A stretch of 64,000 nucleotides of DNA. Source: Asterias amurensis (taxonomy: Eukaryota > Echinodermata > Asteroidea > Forcipulatida > Asteriidae). A model generated the notes under the pieces. It saw only the letters and a program-made list of their open reading frames with translations. It did not search any database and had not been told where the DNA came from. The number at the start of each line of letters is the position of its first letter. Position 1 is the first letter of the stretch. The DNA lies in assembly GCF_032118995.1 (NCBI RefSeq), contig NC_092654.1, forward strand, positions 1,984,001 to 2,048,000, read 5' to 3'. Shown here in pieces: positions 1 to 13,300 of the stretch. Position numbers and translations under genes: made by a program.

Positions 1-1427
1 AAATCCCAAGCCCATTGTCAGTATTGTACTATGTATGTTTTCATATCCCGCGCATCAACGGACACTAACACTGAAGGATCCACCTTTAAAATAACAATAA
101 AATAATCTTCTGTTTCAGTTGTTATTTATAGCTTGATACTTGAGCACTGAACAGAACTTGGAGTTGACTCTACTGCCTAATGTATGACGTAGTGGTTTAC
201 AAAATGTGAGCTTGAAAATGAGATCACTGTTAGGCTTGCTAGGCTTAATAAATTAAAGACATTTGACACAAATGATAATTGGTGTGTCCCAACCTATGCA
301 TAAAATAACAAACTTGTGAAAATTTAGTCTGAATTGGTCATCGAAGTTGCAAACAATAATCGAAAGAACAAATGTTCTTGTTGCACAAATTTGTGTGCTC
401 TCAGATGCCTGACAAAAGCTTCAGGACTGAAGTCTTTCTCAGATTCAAATATTTTAGTGAGAAATTAACTCTTTCTCAAAAACTAGGTTATAAATATTAC
501 TTCAGAGGGAGTCGTTTTTTACAATGCTTTATACTTTCAACAGCTCTCCATTGCTCATTACCAAGTAACTTTTGATGCTATATTTTGAGTAAATACCAGA
601 CAAGTCAAGTTCCCTTTGCCTTCACTGCAATTTGAGACTTAATGTTTCTGTCTGTAACATGGGATTCTGCAGTTAGCAGACAGACCTTGAAAATCATAAC
701 AACGGTGCATTGCATTTAGTTGGCAAGGCAAGCCCAAATTTGCAGGAAGCTGTGGTCGCTTTTAAACCGTGGGGTAAGCTTTTCCTATTTTCATTCTGGT
801 CTTGCAATTAAAACAGTGGTCTTGTTACAAAAAAATATATATGACTTATATTGTAGATTCCCCCCCCCCAAATTAAGTATTACGTGCCTGGTTTGAAATG
901 TTTTAAATATCAAGAGAAACTGGCAACATTATGTTTCTTTATATATTTGGTTTACGGTAACACCATGTGTGTATCTATTTGCCAGGTACACTTTGTTCTT
1001 TAGAGAACTGTCTTTCACCTATTCTACTACAGCGGAGAAGATTTTTTTGCACTATACAGGAGACTTCTCAGTTCTGAAAAGAACTGTCCTGCTCTTTGAC
1101 TACAATATGTTTCTTTTCATGTATCCCTACATTGTATCCCCACAAAAAATCAGTCAGCATTATTGTATCGTAACTTAACTCTGATTAGTTTTCTAAGCCT
1201 GGCCTGCTGCAAAGCACGGATGGGTTGGGTTACTGACTCCGTCGGAAGTAGGAAGGTTTGGAATTTAGAATTCAGTTGTATAATCAAGCGAAACTACTCA
1301 GGGTGATTGGTTCAAACAAATCCAGCTGAATCAATCTTTGAAAACTGAATCGTTGATACCTTTGGAAATATTGTCTTTACCATTCCTTTAAGATCTCACA
1401 GAATAACAAAAACAGGTAAAAACTCAC
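1..1427. other. Intronic sequence of the ARHGAP1-like gene
   Basis: No exon was recognised on either strand. It contains a degenerate TTAA-type MITE (about 252-600), a poly-C/poly-A tract near 860-870 and a dispersed repeat at about 955-1150 related to copies near 31 kb and 51.3 kb. Confidence 0.6.
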
Positions 1428-4400
1428 CCGAGTAGCCTTGTGGTGTTGTAGGTTTTTGTGGGAGGTAGGCGACTACAAAAGAAGAGAACCAACTTCCTGC
1501 CAACACTGTCATCTCCTGTAATTACAAACAAAAAAGCTCTGAATGTACATTGCATTTTTTGATATAAAATCATACATTGCAAGGTAGAAACTTATTTTTT
1601 TACAAGATAGTATTTAATTTCAATTAAAAGTTGGTTCAGTCAGGTCAGATTGGTCAGTTCAATCAGGTACTTGAGAGCTAAATTGTTTAAAATATTACTA
1701 TTCATACTTGTTTATAATGTGTTTGTGTATCATTTCATTGTAATTTTGATATTTCTACACTTTTTTACACGTTTTTGTAATAACTGGTAACAAATTAGGC
1801 CCCGACCTCAAGATTTTGAAAAACTAGCCAGGCCCGTTTGCTTTATTTTTGAAAAGGCACCAAGGCATTTTCTCCTTGGTAAAGGGCACTCTAAGAAAGA
1901 GGAAATTGCAAATTTCTACTGGAGCATTTCAGAAACACCAAGGCAATGCCCAAGGAGCACAGAGGCAATCGCCTTAATTGCTTCTGTAAAATATCAGGCC
2001 TAATCTACATGTAGCTACTAGTCATTTGATGGATTTTGTATTTTTATACCTCCATGTTGCGACAAAGCTTATATTAAAAAAGAAGCTACCACAAATGGCA
2101 TTACAAAAGTAATGATGTAAAGAGGCTTTTTGCAAACCCTCCTGAATCTAACCTGCAACTTGAATGATGTTGTGTTTTGCAATATCTTCAAACGTGTCCT
2201 CTTGTTGTACAATATCGACCGTTTCCATATTGTCTGTCGTCGGTGTTGCTCCGGCTGAGCTTGCAGCCTGGCTCCCATCCCCGCCGGCCCCACCAGATTC
2301 ATCAGAGGGTGATCGTAATTCTACATTCATCAGGGAGGACAAATATTTAGGCAAACCTAATGGCAGGGCTCACAGGAATAATCCACAATACTAAGCACAG
2401 GGCTTGCTTCAATGTTTACTGGTCACCATTTATATTGCAAGACCAGAATGTAATGAGAGAAAACGTTCTACACAGTTTAAAATGTAATGTTAATTGTTAT
2501 GCCTAACTGTTTCTATTTGAACAAACACCAAGTCAATATCTCATTAATTTGGTCATTCTTCAACACTAATTGAAATGTTGTGGGTGAGAGCCAGTCATTC
2601 TGTGCATGATGTAAGGCTCCTTCAAAATGGCTTTATTAACAAATTCTTAACCCTCCCACTATCTGACCAATTAATGCCAATATCTTTAACATGGTATTTT
2701 AGAAGCTGAAACCAACATATTGATATCATGGCTAATGTTTTAATTGACTTCACTTTTTAATATTTAATTTCCGCAAAGTGCTTGAGTTTGGCTTCAGGCA
2801 CCGTCAATGCACATTTTTACAAGGAAACTGTGTACAAATGTCTTTACAGAGGAAATGGCAATAAAAAACAAACAGCAATCCTATTTTTAGAAAAGTGCTG
2901 TACCATTGTGTGAGCAGTACCATTGTGTGAGCCGTACTGCATATATTCGCCCTAAGACAGTGCATGACGCAATCGCTTCAATGCAAACATCTTTCGGTGT
3001 AATTTTAGTGTTGTTTTAAAAAGCATCCCGTACTAATGTCTGATGCTCAAAATACATAATGTGACTTCTTTGACAAATAAATATTCCACCTCCACCACTT
3101 CATGTACATAACGCTCACATGATAACTGCATCTGCACACCAGGCTACCATTAGTAATAATAATAAGGTGTAAAAAAACAAATATATTAAAACAAAATTAA
3201 CTTTAAAAATCTTACGACACGTAGAACATTTATAGTAAACCAATGTTGAAATGGAAAAAAAAAACACTGATAATTTCAAAGCAAAACAAAACCCAAAACA
3301 AAAACCAGAAATAAACTATAAACTCAGACATGACAAGTGAAGTGTTTACCAAATAAATTAAATAATGAAAAAATTAACCGGTGCTGGGTATAAAATTACC
3401 AACGCCGCAGGCCTAACTTGTACAACATTAATTTAATTTTGTTTCTATTTTTTAATGGTCAGAGTCAGACTATGTTACTGTAAATTTGTTAAAGATAGTG
3501 AAACAAAAAAGTAGAGACTGACTGAATCTTAAAGCCATTATACACTTTTGATACAGAACAAAAAAAAGTTCACAGATTTTCAAATAATTTACAGGGTTTA
3601 CAGAAGGTGATGGTGAAAGACTTCTCTTGAAATATTAAAACAATGTAAATTCTCCATAGCGAGAATTACGGATTTATTTTAAACACATGTCTACATGTCT
3701 GATGTCATGACTAGTACAGCGAAACAAGAGTGGGTTTTCCCGTTATATGCTCCCGACTCCGATGACTGATTAAGCCTAAATTTTCACAGGTTTGTTATTT
3801 AATATTCTCTGCTTACCAGTTTTCACGCTATTATGCCTTTTTCTTTGAATTGGGAAAAAAATAATGATGCCATAATATCAACCGATGCCCTAATTATCTT
3901 CATTTGTTAATATGAAGTATGCAAACATGTATTAAAACTTGATGGACATTGAAATGTTCACACCACACCCCGATCTTCAATGACTTCAATTGGCCCCATT
4001 TGTTTTGAGTTTTTCCTGTTTTCACGGCAAACGAGAAAGGTGAAGCCATACATGGAAGAAACATCTGCAGTGACTACAAGTGTTCTTTGAGACTCTATGT
4101 ATGACTGTATAGCCAGCAGTTGCCTTCATTTTATTCAAAATATTTTTTTATTAAATTTTTTAAAGTACCATGGTAACTTGCAAAAAATAAAAAAAATAAA
4201 AAAATATATAAAAAGTGTGAATAATTACTGGCTCTCAAATCTGATTTTTATTTATTTTTTTTCTATTTTTTTTCTTAATATTTATAATAAAGCGTATAAA
4301 TAAACAGTGATAATTAAATCAACGAGCTGATGTTTAAATTTTAATATTAATAATAGTATTGATACCAGGGTTACAAAATAAAAATCTCCAAAAATATAAG

Positions 4401-5321
4401 AAAATGATATATAAGGCACATGGCTTCTTTAAGCCTCGGTATTTATTTCAAGAATGCTCAGCAAAACATTCAGTCACATGATTTTTATCATCATGAATTG
4501 TGAATTGAAATAGCGTTTGATGAAACTTTTTCGGTGGGCAAATATTTTTATATGGCCTCAACATTATGACATATTTTTGTACCTTGTAGAAATGCCTAAA
4601 ATAACAAACTTTTTGCATTTACAAGTGCAAATGACTAGTGGAGCCTTACGTGTTTCTAAGTTTTGGTCAAGGGAGAGGAGACTCTTTGCTTGGCAAATAA
4701 AACCACACAATTTTTATCTAGGGACTGTTTACATCGCGCACAGCGAGGTAAAAGATTTGCCACGATTTTAGGGACACCTCGAAAACAGGACCTCCTACGA
4801 TATATTAAGTTGTGAATGTGATACACGAAGTGTGGGACTTGGACAATACTGTTTACCGAAAGTGTATTGTCTTTATTTAAACTTTGTTTAGAGAAGTGTT
4901 CAAGTTGCCCCTACCCAACTACCCTGCTGTACCAATACCCAATGATAGACAATGTTTGTTCAATCCATGTTATTATTTTCAATGAAAACAGTAAACCTTC
5001 AAGTACACTGCCACTCCCACAAACATGTCATGCATGTTTACTCACTGCACAGTGCGGGGTATGTGAAGCATGACATGCATTTCAATATAATGACATTGAA
5101 AATATTTTTTTCTACTCACTCAACTGGGCGTTCGAAACAATTTCTGTATCTTCTTGCTCAAGTGACAGCTCGTTATCCTCCTCGAAATCGTCCATGCTGT
5201 GAGCAGCAAAGGCCCCTTCCTCTCCCTCAGGAACTCCTCTTCCCTCTGCTGGGACATCTAAATCTATACTTAAATTCTCCCTGTTCGCGCTTGTTTGTGT
5301 TACTTCCGCCATTTTTCTCAT
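1428..5321 (-). CDS. ARHGAP1: ARHGAP1-like (p50RhoGAP) Rho GTPase-activating protein, N-terminal exons only
   Basis: Three coding exons: 5321-5120, 2320-2153 and 1515-1428. All have GT-AG boundaries and phases that join cleanly (1, 1, then 2 outgoing), giving about 153 residues. The N-terminus is acidic and low in complexity (DDFEEDNELSLEQED; a Gly/Ser/Ala-rich patch in exon 2). It leads into FEDIAKHNIIQVAGDD, VGRKLVLFF and RLPP, which match the start of the Sec14/CRAL-TRIO domain of p50RhoGAP (human: YYDIARHQIVEVAGDD, GRK, RMPP). In that family the Sec14 domain binds lipids and small GTPases, and a C-terminal RhoGAP domain stimulates GTP hydrolysis by Cdc42/Rho. The rest of Sec14, the proline stretch and the GAP domain must lie left of position 1; I saw no further exon in 1-1,427. 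The start is the Met at 5321 or the one three codons later. The paralogue ARHGAP8 is the main alternative. Confidence 0.82.
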
Positions 5322-5586
5322 TCATGTTCGAGTAAAATAATATTGAAAACATGGAACAGTCGTGCGCGGACCTTTTATTTTCCTGTTAAAAAGTCAAAAC
5401 AGCGCCACCACGTGTCGGAGATGTTTATTTTGAGATGAAAACCAAAGTGGTGGCGCCCTTGAAGCGTTGCCCACCGCCATTTTTTAGACATTTCACGTGC
5501 ACACAGAACAAACGTTATCGTTTCGTCGACAGCAATTTTTTGCTGAATTTTTTTCAAGTGACTGGAAAGCCGAAGCAACTCCAGCC
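5322..5586. promoter_or_regulatory. Divergent promoter between ARHGAP1-like and SNRPE
   Basis: Only 265 bp separate the two start codons. The interval holds two CACGTG E-boxes (5409-5414 and 5494-5499) and a CCGCCATTTT word at about 5475-5484, like a YY1 site. The same word recurs at about 5304, over the ARHGAP1 start codon. No TATA box is obvious. This looks like a housekeeping-type bidirectional promoter. The role is inferred from position and motifs. Confidence 0.6.
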
Positions 5587-7628
5587 ATGGCAGCCTACAA
5601 GGGTCAGAAAGTGCAGAAGATTATGGTTCAACCCATTGTATCCTTTTAAAAAGTCTACAGGAATATTTATGTTTTTTTAGATGATTTTGTTCAACGTTTT
5701 TTATAACGTTTCGGTTGTCTGGCGTTGGTTGTTCCGTTGTTCATTGACTCACCAAAGTGACCATAGGATGACCAAGTCGACCTTTCAAAAAGACATGAAG
5801 GAGAGAATCCAATGAATAGAATTGCACTTCATTTTGCCTTGGTATTTTCCTCCTGAAATATTTTAGAACTTGACAACAACTTCACTTGACAATAACGGAA
5901 CGCTATTTATTTCAGTATCACTATAATCATTTGTATCACTATCAATATCATTTTATTTTTTTAAATTAATTTATCATTTTGGGGGATTTTTATTTTTATA
6001 TTTTATACTTGTAAAAATGAAATGCTTTCTGAATTTTATCCGATAAATTTAAGAAGAGCATCAATCAAGTTTTAGAGCTAGCTGCGCAATATTTATTTAA
6101 TTTAAATTTGAATTTTGATACCAACAACTTGAATTGAACAAGTAAATTATAAATACTTCACTTGATTGAATTTGATTTAAATTTACTAGGCAATGTTATT
6201 GTATTGTATTGTGTGGATTTTTGTGTGAGCAGAATAGTTTACTTTCCTTAACTCTTTACTTTTTGAATTGTTTCTTTTGTAGAATCTTATCTTCAGATAT
6301 TTACAAAACGTAAGTATTTCTAATGACTGAACCGGTACCCGACAACTGTATTTTATAATATTAAAGACAGTGACTACGACGTGGTGCCTATATATTACAC
6401 AAAGGCACTGTCGGCCAAGGCTTGACGCCCTGGTACTGGCCCTTGACGCCCCTTCAAGATTTTCCATTCAAAGTGCCCTTTGCAGAATGAAAATGGCCGC
6501 TTGGTTTTGCCCTCTATAAGAGATGAAATTCCAGCCGAACAACAACTCACAAATGATTCTTTAGAGATTGAAGATTGTTGTCTTGCGTTCTTGATGTAAA
6601 GTTATAGTGTATTTAAGAACTTTATTTGATATTAATATTACTTTTATTAGTGGCTAGTCAGTTTTATAACTTTGTGGATTTGTGTATATTTTTCTTGCAG
6701 AGATCGAGAGTTCAGGTGTGGTTATATGACCAGGTCAACATGCGCATTGAAGGACATATTATCGTAAGTGAATACATAATAATTTACCATTGATATGTGA
6801 TTTCTTGGGAAAACAGAGAAAACTGTGTCAAAAAAAAGTGGAAATACCTGTTCAAGTGTTCAAACATTGTTTTAAACCTGTGAGGTCTTGATAAAACCTA
6901 CAAACTTGAGGTAAGCATTGACGCTTTGGAATTGATTTTGTCTGCAGGGTTTTGATGAATACATGAATCTAGTCTTGGATGAAGCAGAAGAGGTTCACCT
7001 TAAAACAAAAGCAAGAAAACCACTCGGTGAGTTCATTGTTTTAGAGAGTAAGCTCTTGTCTCAACAGAATCCAACCCTCCTACTGTTTGAACCATTTTTT
7101 TTAGCAAGACGACAGACTCTAACCCTCTAAATCGGTTAAGTCTGACCCAAGCTAGCATGGCTCGTCAGGCCAGTGTTTATATCCGGTTTCCTTGGCATTA
7201 AATGACTGAGAATATTTCTATCCCCTCTGGACAGGATGCTAGTCCAACACAGCTTACTCCCTAGTTCTCACCAGTACCCATTTGTACTCCTGGATGGAGA
7301 GTAGAGATCATGATAAAGTGCCTCGCTCAAGAACACACACGTGTCACAACTGACCAGGCCTAGATTCAAACCCACATTCTGTAAGTTACAGAACTTGATT
7401 CCACTGCCCTAAACAGCTTGGCCACAACACCCCTCTAACAAAACAAGCAGTTTGATTTCAGTTTAATACGTAGTCAGTAATCAGTCCAACAAAACATTAC
7501 TTGCCGTTGGATTTTAAGGGGTTGTAGATGGTTACGGTAAATTTAACTCATTGTTTCGTTTTTGTTTTACAGGAAGGATAATGCTAAAGGGAGATAACAT
7601 CACGTTAATACAAAACGCTCAAGAATAG
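5587..7628 (+). CDS. SNRPE: Small nuclear ribonucleoprotein E (SmE)
   Basis: Complete five-exon gene: 5587-5637, 6283-6309, 6701-6763, 6948-7026 and 7573-7628. The introns have GT donors and AG acceptors, and the exons join in frame to 91 residues (human SmE is 92). The order is [26 protein letters not shown], then the Sm1 motif ([15 protein letters not shown]), [15 protein letters not shown] and the Sm2 motif ([13 protein letters not shown]). SmE is one of seven proteins in the Sm ring loaded on the Sm site of U1, U2, U4 and U5 snRNAs; it contacts SmF and SmG. The extremely conserved short Sm fold makes the identification secure. It is transcribed away from the ARHGAP1-like gene and converges on the EFCAB6-like gene. 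The 27-nt second exon is unusually small and is easily missed by gene finders. Confidence 0.97.
7130..7432 (-). repeat. tRNA-derived SINE (tail type 2), in SNRPE intron 4
   Basis: Read on the minus strand it starts with a tRNA-Leu-like head: GTTGTGGCCAAGC as A box and a GGTTTGAATC B box. A body follows with a TTGAGCGAGGCACTTTAT motif and a tail containing ATGCCAAGGAAACCGGATA. The same tail occurs at about 48085-48130. The head resembles that of the SINE at 20.67 kb, but the tail differs. Confidence 0.7.
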
Positions 7629-10363
7629 TGAAAACCCTTCATTCCGTCAAGCTGGAACTTTGGAACTTTGATATTATTTTTGTAAATATACTTAGGAATC
7701 ATGTTTGTTTGTTTGTCTTTTCAGTTTTTTTTTGTTGTTCTCTTTGTTACATGTATCATAGCAACTGAGAAGGTCGAAGGTCATTCCAATGACCTACATT
7801 GTACATGCTCAACCCTTTAGAGACGATAGTGCCAAGAACTAGCTTGTACCAAAATGCCTGTAGCAGCTGTCAACAAACCCACAAGATCTGACCTACTGGC
7901 ACTCAGGCAAATTAAAGGTCATGACCTGAGTTGACACTTTCTCATGTGTCCATGGTTCTATAACAAAACAACATATCTGTTTGACATTATTTTTCAGACA
8001 CTTGTAAAAGAAAACAGAAGTAAAAAACTCCACAATATTGACCATGACTGGGTGTATGACGATGGTTATAAAGGAGTGAATAGTCTCTGAAGGGTTAATG
8101 TTCTATTTACATTAGAAGTACACCAGAACTTATTTAATTAAGAAATCATCACACAAATTTGTTTTGGTCGAAAATCAACACATGTAGATCAGCTGTGTTT
8201 GATTAAGCTAATTTAGTTTTATGAAATAATGGAGTGGATTTTTACTGTTAGGTGAAAACAATTCTCAGTAGTGTCTCCGTATTCCATTAAGTGTTAATTT
8301 GTGTATGTGTGAGTGTATGTAAGAAATTGTGTTGAAGTTTACCTTAAGGAATGTTGAGGATTTATTGAAGGTAGAAACTTGCTATGGGTTGGTTTTAAAA
8401 GGGGGAGTGTTTTTACACGGGTTACATGTACAACTGTATACAGTTGCCAGGAAAGGCAAACCTGTGTTTTGTTTTGTCAGTGCATCAATGTTATGGCACT
8501 GTTTGAATTTGTCACATTGCATATCTCGCTTATTGGATTTCCATGTGCGCACACAAAACAAGTATGCGCAGAGAATACCGAAGTACAATTCTTTTCTAAG
8601 ATACTAAGTTTTGGCAACATCGAGATACGTTTTTGCACTGATAAGAACATTCCAAGCAGTAATTCAGTCACAGCCTGTTTTTGTATAATACAAACGCTTA
8701 CTTTAAACACTTCTGTTTTTGTGTCACATTTAAACAGTACAATTATTTAGTATTGAACATTTTGGGACACCTTTGCTTAATTGACAAGTGAAAGTCAGTC
8801 AGCACCTATAGTGTTAGACTACCCGGTACACTAAATACCAAAACACTTTAATTTTTTTCATTCCTTTTTCATCTACATACTGTACAAAACACTACCGTTT
8901 GACTTAAAATTCATAGATTTCATAGATAAGATAGAATAGGTAAAGAAGGCACGAATGGAGGCAGTTTTATATAAATATTTCTTTTCGGAACAATAAAAAG
9001 GTTTTGAATTTTGTACAAATAACATTGTGGTAAGATCATGATTTCTCTGGATGGAGTTATATGAACAAAGCAGCGTGGGCGCCATTTAGGTAGAGAAAAT
9101 ATTTCGATAGTAAAGGCAGTTGTCTCCATTGATATAAATTGTTGCTAATACTGAAATAGAGTCCAGTACATCGTTTCACTCACGCCTACAGCGCTGTATG
9201 TTTTATGTACTAGGCTGGATCTGCAGTGACTTCAATGGGAAACCAAGATGATGGGGAAGCAATTACTTCCAAGAACTAGATTAACCCATTAAGCCTACAG
9301 CTACCTGATGGCCCTCTTAGTAGGAAAAATAACACAAATATTTCAATATTTACATCTTGATAATGACTATAAAACAAGTATAATAATTCTCTTGCAGTAA
9401 ATCTATTGCATATCTACACAAAATACATGGAATTCATAACACACAAAATACTATAACTATGTTTTTATGTATTTCAATTTTTTGTCCATTTCGTAAGTGA
9501 AAGCCAGCTGGGCTCGTGTGTGCTCTGTGTACTTACTAGTCCCTGCTGTGTAATAAAAAACTAGAGAGAAATATTCCAGGAAAAACATGCAAGTCAGGCA
9601 GGGACTGAAACCCAATCCACATAGTGCCCCCTGCATGATTCTAACCAGGGTACTAGAGGTGGAAGGCTAGGAAAGATACCACTACGCCAACCCAACCACT
9701 CGGCCAGATGATGACATCTTTGAAAAAGAATAAATTGGCCCTTATAACACCCTGTACAAATATTCTGCCTTTTCATTGGTTAAGAGCGCGTCACATGATA
9801 TGCCTCAAGTTTTACTAGACGGCGGCCAGGTGATAGTGCATCGTTTGCCGCGTGATAGTCCGACGACTATCACACGGTGTGCAGTACCCAGATGTCTTTT
9901 TATCCAACTCGAACCCAATCGGTTGTGCATCTGTGTATCTGAAACGCGCATACGAACATTACGTGTACGAAGATGATAAATAGTCTTTTGGAGATCACCT
10001 CGGGAGTCGTAGTTTTAACCATAGCACTCGAAGCAGTCAATGTTTGTACATTAGTCCAAATCAGTGGGCACAACTACACTATGGCTGTGGCGAAGGGTGT
10101 TTCTAAGGATAGGCTATACTTCAACGCATGATGACGTGTAAATCTAGCCGTAGCTGTAGCGCCAATTCTGTCACAGCCTTACAACAATACATTCAAGACA
10201 AAACTCAGAAAATATTTTTCTTGGTATGATGACATCCCTAAATGGGACGAAATCCCAAATTGGGATGACATCCTTTGTTGTGACGACATATGGAAAACTT
10301 TTCTCAGCATCTACCTGGGAAGGCGATGAAAGATTTATAAGACTACGCCAATCCGAAGATGCA
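7629..10363. other. Convergent intergenic region with SNRPE 3' UTR
   Basis: SNRPE (+) and the EFCAB6-like gene (-) end facing each other here. The first several hundred bases are probably SNRPE 3' UTR; an ATTAAA lies at about 7909, and I could not settle the polyadenylation site. Also present are a tRNA-like inverted fragment (9590-9712), a perfect short hairpin (9851-9872, GTGATAGTC/GACTATCAC arms) and a repeat at about 10085-10170 that recurs inverted at about 44985-45090. No coding exon was recognised. Confidence 0.55.
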
Positions 10364-13300
10364 TCAAATCGACATCATACTTGATATGAATTCATCATAC
10401 GAGATCTTCCCGTCAAGATTCTTATCAAGCTCCGAGACGATGTGATAGAAATCTTCTTCATCAAAGCGGAGTTTACTTTCAGCGAGTATGCGACGGAACT
10501 CGGGCACGCTCAAAGATCCATCTCTATTTAGATCGGCTTTCTTAAAAACTCTTCTTAGGCTCTTCCAATCTTGTAAAAGCTGAAACAAAATTCAAAATAA
10601 ATATGTTAGGTTTTTTGGACACTTAATTTATTTCAAGCTCTTTTCTTCCAGTATCCTGCTGGGAACCTTATTTTGTTAAAGGCCTTCTCTTTAAAATCCT
10701 ACTTCTTTAAAAATCATCAAATAAATAAACTATTTAAATATTTCAGAAAGTAGATAACAACATAACGTTAAAAAACCTTATAATGAGGGCTCTTTCAATA
10801 GAAGTTTAACAACATAAAATACAACTTTTTAAATAGTAATCCAAAACCAGTTACTACAATTGTCACCCATGATTCTCCCATCCTTCTAAGACCGAAGGGT
10901 TATGATGAACCATAGGTTAAACTTTGCAAACATTTTATATGTAACCAAAATGTTGAGAAAAATTGTCAGAAACATTTGCCATACTTTACACATGGTCCGT
11001 CATAGTCTTAGACCTAAGGGACGGACCAAGAAGATTATTGCAGCTAATCTAAAGAACGCCCTTAGATGACCCAAAAAAAATCACCGAAAAACTATACCTG
11101 TTTTCTGATCTTGATCAAGGCAGATGACACAGTAATCTCATCACTTCCTTTACCTTTTGGGTCCTGCAAGAGAGGAGATAATTTTGATTAAAGGTTGCAT
11201 CATAAACTTGGGTGTATCCCCCGTTTACACAACAGCTTAAGGTTGTATGGTTTCTGACTGGCACCCCAAATATAGATATTGACAAAATAAGTAAACCACC
11301 AACATAGGGCTAGATAGCTCAATTGGTAGAGCGCAAACATGTCTTTGTTCAATCACAAATTATTACAAATTTACCCTGTCAGTTTCCTTTGTGGTTTATT
11401 ACTTTATTTTGATTAAAAGACATTACTGGGTCTTTAGTTTCAGGAACCTAAAATCACATTTGGAAGAGACATTTGAATGAACTCACCGACACCCGGGTCC
11501 CAGACTTGCTTGACTTCCTACTCCCGGACTCAACAAACAGTTGAAGAAATTGTAGATAGTGAAACCTGGCAAAAAATAATAATCAAACAAGATATGAAAA
11601 TAAAGCCAATGTGATTCCTGTCTTCTGAGAAGGATTTAGAACCATTTTTCCTGCTACATAATGAAACTGGATTGTTCAACTTACTGTCCATTCTGGCTGA
11701 AGTCAAATCGAGAGCAGAGTCGTGTCAGTTGGTCAGAGGATAGGTTAATGTTAACATGATGAAGAAGATCCTAAGAAAAAGGGAAATAATGAACATCAAA
11801 AAGATAATGCATACAGTAAAATAAGAGACTTTATTAAAACAGGGGGGGGGGAATTAGAATTTGAATTAGAATGTTTTAGAATTACAATATTGTTTGTATC
11901 ATAAAAATACAGAAATTAAGTTTAGAAATAATTGGTGTAACTATACTCTTCCTAAATGCAGAGGTACTTAAACATTTGTTTAGATATTTTATTAATTTAA
12001 ATCTAAATTGCGCCAAATAAGCTAAAATACAATGATATGAACAGGATAAAAATGAAAATACAAAACATAATCATCTTACAAAAGATAAACAGTCATAAAA
12101 AAAGTGACTGCAGAAAATACAAATGTAGAAAAGAGATACGCAGATGAAAATTGGGGGGATAAGAGGCAAAGAAATGAAAATAAAAAGACTTTATAATTCC
12201 TTTAGAGGAATCACTTGTAATTTATGCAAGACATAGGCCTACATTTTTTTATTCTTTATTTATATCAGTTGATGAAATGAACCATAATGAGCCTAGATTT
12301 GTGCATTTTCAAAACCGATGCACAAAATACATTTTAATTGTAAAATAAAATAACAAATCCTAGCACTGAAACGCCCTCTGGTGTGATTAAGTGCAAAATC
12401 AGAAATGCATATGACAAATTCAATTCAATTCAATTCAATTCAATGTATTATTTATATCCGTACTCTCAATAAGAAACAGTACCATTGGGAAAAAAAGTAC
12501 AATACAAGCAAAGAGTTACAAATTACCTTTGGTAGTAATAATGACTAACAGTAAAATATCAATTCAATTGAATTCAATGTTATTTTTACATTCGTAACTC
12601 ACAGTAACAAGAAAACAGAATCATCAGACAAAAATACTACAATACAACCAAATAGTTACATATGACCAATGATAACAATACTGAAAATTAATAGAACATC
12701 AACTCAAATTCTCAACACTTAAACTCGAGCAAAACTCAAAGTTTTGATAAACATCCATATGCCTACTCACTTGGAACTGTGGAATTGGTACCATGGCGAC
12801 TCCGTACGGGTCCATAACTCGTAGACATCTCTTCAGTTCATCCCAATTTTGTAGAACCTTTGTATTGAGAGAAAAGGTATTAAGAACAAAATGAACTAAT
12901 GTTTGCAAGTGGAATTATGGTTGAAAACAAATGCTCAGCGGACATAAAAAGGCCCTAGACAAAACGTCTGAACTTCACAAAGTGCCCCCGGTGTGATTCG
13001 AACCAGGGGCCTAGAGGTAGAGAAAAAATAAAGAAACCGCTACACTAACCAGACTGCCCAAGAACTCCCGCACTATTGTTTTAATTTGTTATACTGACCT
13101 CTGGTCTTATCCTGACAATAATATCCTCAGCTGGCGTTCCAAACATATCTCTGGAGGCAGCCTCACCAGACTGTCTCTTAGAGCCAAGATGCTGGGACTG
13201 TGTTTCCCTCAATACGGCCCTCTCCTTTCGTTGCTGCTGAGGTGCGTTGGTCCTGGCTGGTTGAGCAGCCCCTCTTTGCCTGGTCCGATTGATAAAGTAA

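Noticed and set aside
8379..8750. 123-codon plus-strand frame downstream of SNRPE
   Set aside because: It is probably SNRPE 3' UTR or intergenic sequence; several overlapping frames on both strands and no motif.
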